A DNA stretch of 7,592 bases. It comes from an uncultured Eubacteriales bacterium (lineage in GTDB: Bacteria; Bacillota; Clostridia; Lachnospirales; Bianqueaceae). Numbering within the stretch: the first letter of the stretch is position 1; the number at the start of each line of letters is the position of its first letter. Below the pieces are notes generated by a model. That model ran no database searches. It had not been told where the DNA came from and worked only from the letters and a program-made list of their open reading frames with translations. Shown here in pieces: positions 5,522 to 7,592 of the stretch. The stretch covers positions 1-7,592 of the forward strand of contig CACZPA010000038.1 in NCBI GenBank assembly GCA_902782895.1, read 5' to 3'. A program made the position numbers and the translations under genes.

Positions 5522-5777
5522 AGCAGAAAATAGCTCCAATTTCCCCCGTTTTTCTGCTGTCTAACCCTGCAGATCGATATGTGAAGCAGAAATCAACCCG
5601 GAATCATAAAGATTTTCTGCTCGCTGACATTTCAAAAGCAGAAAAACCGATCCAGATCATTCGGGTTTCTGCTTCATGATCTCCAATAAGCAGAAAAACC
5701 GATCCAGATCATCTGATTTTCTGCTTCTGCATCCCTGATGAGCAGAAAAACTGGTCGATTTCTTTCATAATTCTGCT
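5522..5777. repeat. Array of five 37-bp hairpin units, 52-bp period
   Basis: Five units each begin AGCAGAA and end TTCTGCT and are each exactly 37 bp: 5522-5558, 5585-5621, 5637-5673, 5689-5725 and 5741-5777. Arms pair over 7-9 bp. Units 2-5 start at exact 52-bp intervals, separated by 15-bp spacers of unrelated sequence; units 1 and 2 are separated by 26 bp. Units 3 and 4 share their first 24 bases, while unit interiors otherwise vary. Because arms are inverted, the right arm of one unit can also pair with the left arm of the next around the 15-nt spacer. This is not a CRISPR array: repeats are palindrome-bounded, interiors differ, spacers are too short, and no cas gene is present. There is no coding frame. 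The function is unknown. Confidence 0.85.
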
Positions 5778-5794
5778 TTTGCCGTTTTGGCGAT

Positions 5795-6524
5795 TCAGTG
5801 GGGCCGGATCTCACGCCCATATACCATCGGGCTGGCGCCCTTGGCGATGCCGAGACAGCAGTTCTGGTAGAGGATCACGCCATCTTCCGGGGCAAGCACG
5901 GCCTGGCGGATATTGCCGAAGAAATCCGTGATATGTCCCAGCTTGTCGCCTTTGCGGAACCAGTCTCCGGCCTGAAGCGCCGGGAACCAGCAGCCGTCCA
6001 GCTCGCTTTTCAGGTCGTAGACGTCACGCAGATCGATGGCGTCTTCGGAGGTAGCCACGTCGGCAGCTGCATTGGCGACCGCGTCGAAAGACACATTGGC
6101 AGCCGCCGTGAAGATCGATATAACAATAGATGTGGGGATACAGCTCGCTCGTGATAAACCAGGCGATCCGCTCAGCGGTCGTACCGTCCGGCTTGCCCGG
6201 ATAGACGGAATTCAGATTTTTGCCGTCCTCCGGAACGAGACTCGTATGACGGATAAGTCCGGAGACATTCACCGGATGGATAATGATAACTGTCCCCGAA
6301 ACATCCGCGGGATCCAGACGGCGGGCAAGCTCCATGCCCGCAACGATCGCCACGTATTCCGCAGCATGAATGCCGCTTGTGATCAGGATTTTTTCGCCGG
6401 GATGAGCGCCGTGGATCACGGTCGCGGGCATCTTCAGATCGGTACCGGGCACGGCAAGCAGCGTCTCGGTTCTGGTGCAGCTCTTAAATTCGAAAATATC
6501 AAGCATGGCGCGGTCTCTTTCCAT
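5795..6524 (-). pseudogene. AstE/AspA-type zinc carboxypeptidase/deacylase (M14-like), internally deleted and frameshifted
   Basis: Two minus-strand frames together make one broken gene. The first (6524 to about 6102) gives the N-terminal catalytic part: SGIHAAEY at residues 50-57 supplies the H-x-x-E zinc ligands, and IDLHGG at 136-141 the third zinc histidine. That frame then runs into Arg/Cys-rich nonsense ending at 6024. The second frame (about 6110 to 5795) carries the C-terminal beta domain (DGCWFPALQAGDWFRKGDKLG, then DFFGN and PEDGVILY). Intact succinylglutamate desuccinylase/aspartoacylase relatives are roughly 330-340 residues. About 90 are missing here, including the segment with the catalytic Glu, and the join changes frame, so activity is very unlikely. 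The start may be ATG 6506 rather than 6524, because the promoter at 6539-6567 would start transcription near 6532, inside the GGAG site that would serve 6524. The substrate of the ancestor is unknown. Confidence 0.8.
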
Positions 6525-6538
6525 AATGAGTCCACTCC

Positions 6539-6567
6539 ATCATAACACAAATGCTGACAGATGTTAA
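6539..6567 (-). promoter_or_regulatory. Sigma-A promoter of the deacylase pseudogene
   Basis: On the minus strand, TTAACA (6562-6567) and TATGAT (6539-6544) are separated by 17 bp, each one mismatch from consensus. The expected start is near 6532. GGAAAGAG (6515-6522) then lies 8 nt before ATG 6506 and could act as a ribosome site. The promoter looks intact although the gene is broken. Confidence 0.65.
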
Positions 6568-6614
6568 GCCTCTCTAACCATAAAAATACAAAAACAGATA
6601 TATCGGATCAAGCC

Positions 6615-6643
6615 TTGCCTTTCGCGCCGTTTCGGTTTATACT
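6615..6643 (+). promoter_or_regulatory. Sigma-A promoter of the aldo/keto reductase gene, with overlapping dyad
   Basis: TTGCCT (6615-6620) and TATACT (6638-6643) are separated by 17 bp, with transcription expected near 6650. The -10 overlaps an 11-bp dyad, TATAC-T-GTATA (6638-6648), that could bind a repressor. In the leader, GTCGT (6657-6661) and ACGAC (6679-6683) can pair, with the palindrome GTCATGAC at 6673-6680. The ribosome site AAGGGGGG is at 6697-6704. Confidence 0.6.
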
Positions 6644-6711
6644 GTATACAAAAGAAGTCGTAAGAACAAATAGTCATGACGACATAGTAATCAGTTAAGG
6701 GGGGCAACATT

Positions 6712-7592
6712 ATGCAGTATCGTAAAATCAGCAATGTAGAAGTATCTCTGCTCGGTATGGGCAATATGCGTCTGCCGGTCATCGAGGGGCAGCCGGAGTC
6801 GGCGATCGATTACGCGAAGGCGCAGGCGATCATTGATTATGCTTATGCACACGGTATTAATTATTATGACACAGCATACCGCTATCATGGCGGAGAATCG
6901 GAGAATTTCATCGGGCAGGCGCTGAAAAAATATCCGCGCGACACCTGGTATCTGGCGTCCAAATTCCCCGGACATATGTGCGAACATATCGGAAACGGCG
7001 TGCTGCATTTCACAGCGGGGCTCGCGGGACGGCCGGATTCCACCGTGGACGGAGTTTTCAACGAGCAGCTGCGCAAATGCCAGGTGGACTATTTTGACTT
7101 CTATCTGCTGCACAATGTGAACGAAAAGAGCATCGCCATGTATCTGGACGAGGAGGTCGGCATCGTTCCGTACCTGCTGCAGAAAAAAGCCGAGGGCAAG
7201 ATCCGCCATCTGGGCTTTTCCGCGCACGGCACGGCCGAGACGATCGACCGTTTCCTGACACAATATGAAGGCATTTTTGAGTTCGTGCAGATCCAGTTGA
7301 ACTATCTGGACTGGAAACTGCAGGACGCGAAGGCCAAGTACGATGTGATCGTGAAGCACGGGCTGAAGGTCGTCGTCATGGAGGGCATCCGCGGCGGGCG
7401 GCTCGCGAATCTGCCGGAGACGGAAATGGCCAAGCTCCGCGCGCTGCGTCTGGAGGATTCGGCGGCGAAGTGGGCGCTGCGCTGGCTGCAGTCGCTGCCG
7501 GAGGTGAGCGTCATTCTGTCGGGCATGTCGACCTATGACCAGGTCGTCGAGAACGTCGACACATTTGAGAATTATGAGCCGGCCACGTCGGC
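6712..7592 (+). CDS. Aldo/keto reductase, COG1453-type (3' end outside window)
   Basis: The first 293 codons of an NAD(P)H-dependent oxidoreductase with a TIM-barrel fold, open to the window edge. The catalytic tetrad is visible: Asp53 and Tyr58 in DTAYRYHGGESE, Lys84 in LASKFPG, and His134 in FYLLHNV. GKIRHLGFSAHG (162-173) and VVMEGIRGGRLANLP (221-235) match the subgroup of predicted reductases that carry a C-terminal cysteine-rich 4Fe-4S segment in proteins of about 370-380 residues; that segment would lie beyond 7592 and is not seen. ATG 6712 is set by AAGGGGGG ending 7 nt upstream. The gene is divergent from the deacylase pseudogene. The substrate is unknown, since family members reduce varied aldehydes and ketones. 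Family call is firm, subgroup fairly so. Confidence 0.9.
   Translation, partial: MQYRKISNVEVSLLGMGNMRLPVIEGQPESAIDYAKAQAIIDYAYAHGINYYDTAYRYHGGESENFIGQALKKYPRDTWYLASKFPGHMCEHIGNGVLHFTAGLAGRPDSTVDGVFNEQLRKCQVDYFDFYLLHNVNEKSIAMYLDEEVGIVPYLLQKKAEGKIRHLGFSAHGTAETIDRFLTQYEGIFEFVQIQLNYLDWKLQDAKAKYDVIVKHGLKVVVMEGIRGGRLANLPETEMAKLRALRLEDSAAKWALRWLQSLPEVSVILSGMSTYDQVVENVDTFENYEPATS

Noticed and set aside
5522..5777. CRISPR array
   Set aside because: Units are palindrome-bounded with variable interiors, the regular gaps are only 15 bp, and no cas genes are present.

Overview
The window looks like chromosomal DNA of an anaerobic gut- or rumen-type Firmicute, probably a fairly GC-rich Lachnospiraceae/Oscillospiraceae relative. 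The grounds are strong AGGAGG-type ribosome sites, near-consensus sigma-A promoters with 17-bp spacers, a lipoprotein with a Glu/Ser/Lys-rich linker, and an oxygen-sensitive radical-SAM sulfatase maturase. This is inference from gene style, not a taxonomic identification.

Layout: (1) 2-310, the 3' end of glmM (cell-wall precursor synthesis), closed by a perfect 20-bp hairpin at 361-417. (2) 417-599, minus strand: a previously hidden remnant of a Doc/Fic toxin, 5'-truncated and with a damaged active-site motif, converging on the same hairpin. (3) 631-1812, minus strand: an anaerobic sulfatase-maturating enzyme (anSME). (4) 1813-2095: a divergent control region with a consensus-like promoter at each end, three CAGnnCTG dyads spaced exactly 31 bp and three TCCGGA palindromes spaced exactly 10 bp. 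(5) 2096-3430: a cytoplasmic Cys-type sulfatase, the likely client of the maturase. (6) 3506-5293: a large solute-binding lipoprotein with a 15-bp tandem repeat in its linker. No permease follows it; instead there is a structured 3' region and a strong terminator. (7) 5522-5777: five hairpin units, each exactly 37 bp, the last four at an exact 52-bp period. I cannot assign this array to a known family. (8) 5795-6524, minus strand: a broken AstE/AspA-type zinc carboxypeptidase/deacylase pseudogene, with an internal deletion and a frame change but a well-preserved promoter. (9) 6712 to the window end: a COG1453-type aldo/keto reductase, cut off by the window edge.

How the genes may work together: the maturase would convert Cys53 of the sulfatase to formylglycine, and the two genes share a divergent control region. 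The downstream lipoprotein could capture a (possibly sulfated) glycan or oligosaccharide for import, followed by desulfation in the cytoplasm. The substrate and the permease are not visible. The flanking toxin and deacylase remnants and the hairpin array suggest accessory DNA that has been turning over between core genes.
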